From Aurantimonas sp036252795 (GTDB lineage: Bacteria; Pseudomonadota; Alphaproteobacteria; Rhizobiales; Rhizobiaceae), in assembly GCA_036252795.1 (NCBI GenBank), contig DASYHY010000065.1:1-21032 (forward strand): 21,032 nucleotides of DNA, given 5' to 3'. Within the stretch, counting starts at the first letter, position 1. Every line of letters starts with the position of its first letter. The position numbers and the translations under genes were made by a program. Positions 21,019 through 21,032 of this stretch are shown here, in pieces. The notes beneath the pieces are model-generated. The model ran no database searches and had not been told where the DNA came from. It worked only from the letters and a program-made list of their open reading frames with translations.

Positions 21019-21032
21019 CGACCGAAAAGCCC

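Noticed and set aside
1..21032. CRISPR array.
   Set aside because: No regularly spaced short repeats anywhere in the window.

Overview
The window looks like chromosomal DNA of a high-GC alphaproteobacterium, most likely Hyphomicrobiales (Rhizobiales) and possibly an Aurantimonadaceae relative. The reasons are a ClpS2-type adaptor ending in FTTEPEE, a CarD-family regulator with an acidic alanine-rich tail, GluQRS, a DUF924 protein, a short HIG1-like twin-transmembrane protein, strong G/C third positions, and divergent, tightly packed small operons. The family-level placement is a guess.

The left end (1 to about 1640) is different. It is much less GC-rich: positions 901-960 hold 27 G/C of 60, against 45 of 60 at 4081-4140. 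It carries the wreck of a three-component ABC conflict system (ABC-3C). The first component (minus strand, 1488 to 426) keeps its N-terminal GYxYQ segment and its whole C-terminal ABC-3C domain, but has lost the middle of its nuclease-like domain and carries a frameshift. The middle component starts on an ATGA overlap and is cut by the end of an IS5-family element at about 137-141. The third component, an SMC-like ATPase, is not in the window and would lie beyond the IS. From about 1640 to 2106 comes a GC-rich stretch with no credible gene but several hairpins, including a long inverted repeat with a nested stem.

From 2107 on, the DNA is ordinary, dense chromosome. It holds a twin-TM HIG1-like protein and a DMT exporter (minus), an AEC permease (plus) whose 3' end overlaps convergent gluQRS, then a DNA-3-methyladenine glycosylase and an HNH endonuclease. 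Next are a membrane diguanylate cyclase followed by a DUF3095 protein that appears to start on a non-canonical codon, a YqaA-type VTT membrane protein coupled to dsbB (minus), tRNA-Leu(CAA), clpS2, and an AMP-forming acyl-CoA synthetase.

The right part has, on the minus strand, a D,D-carboxypeptidase translationally coupled (ATGA) to a COG0523/CobW GTPase, then DUF924 and a GNAT/CelD-like acetyltransferase. Diverging from these are an M20 amidohydrolase, a Crp/Fnr regulator, and CarD behind a long leader with a good sigma70-type promoter. No CRISPR array, replication origin or complete mobile element is present. The most unusual content is the decayed ABC-3C locus, the DUF3095 start next to a GGDEF gene, and symmetric elements in the carD and carboxypeptidase/M20 promoter regions.
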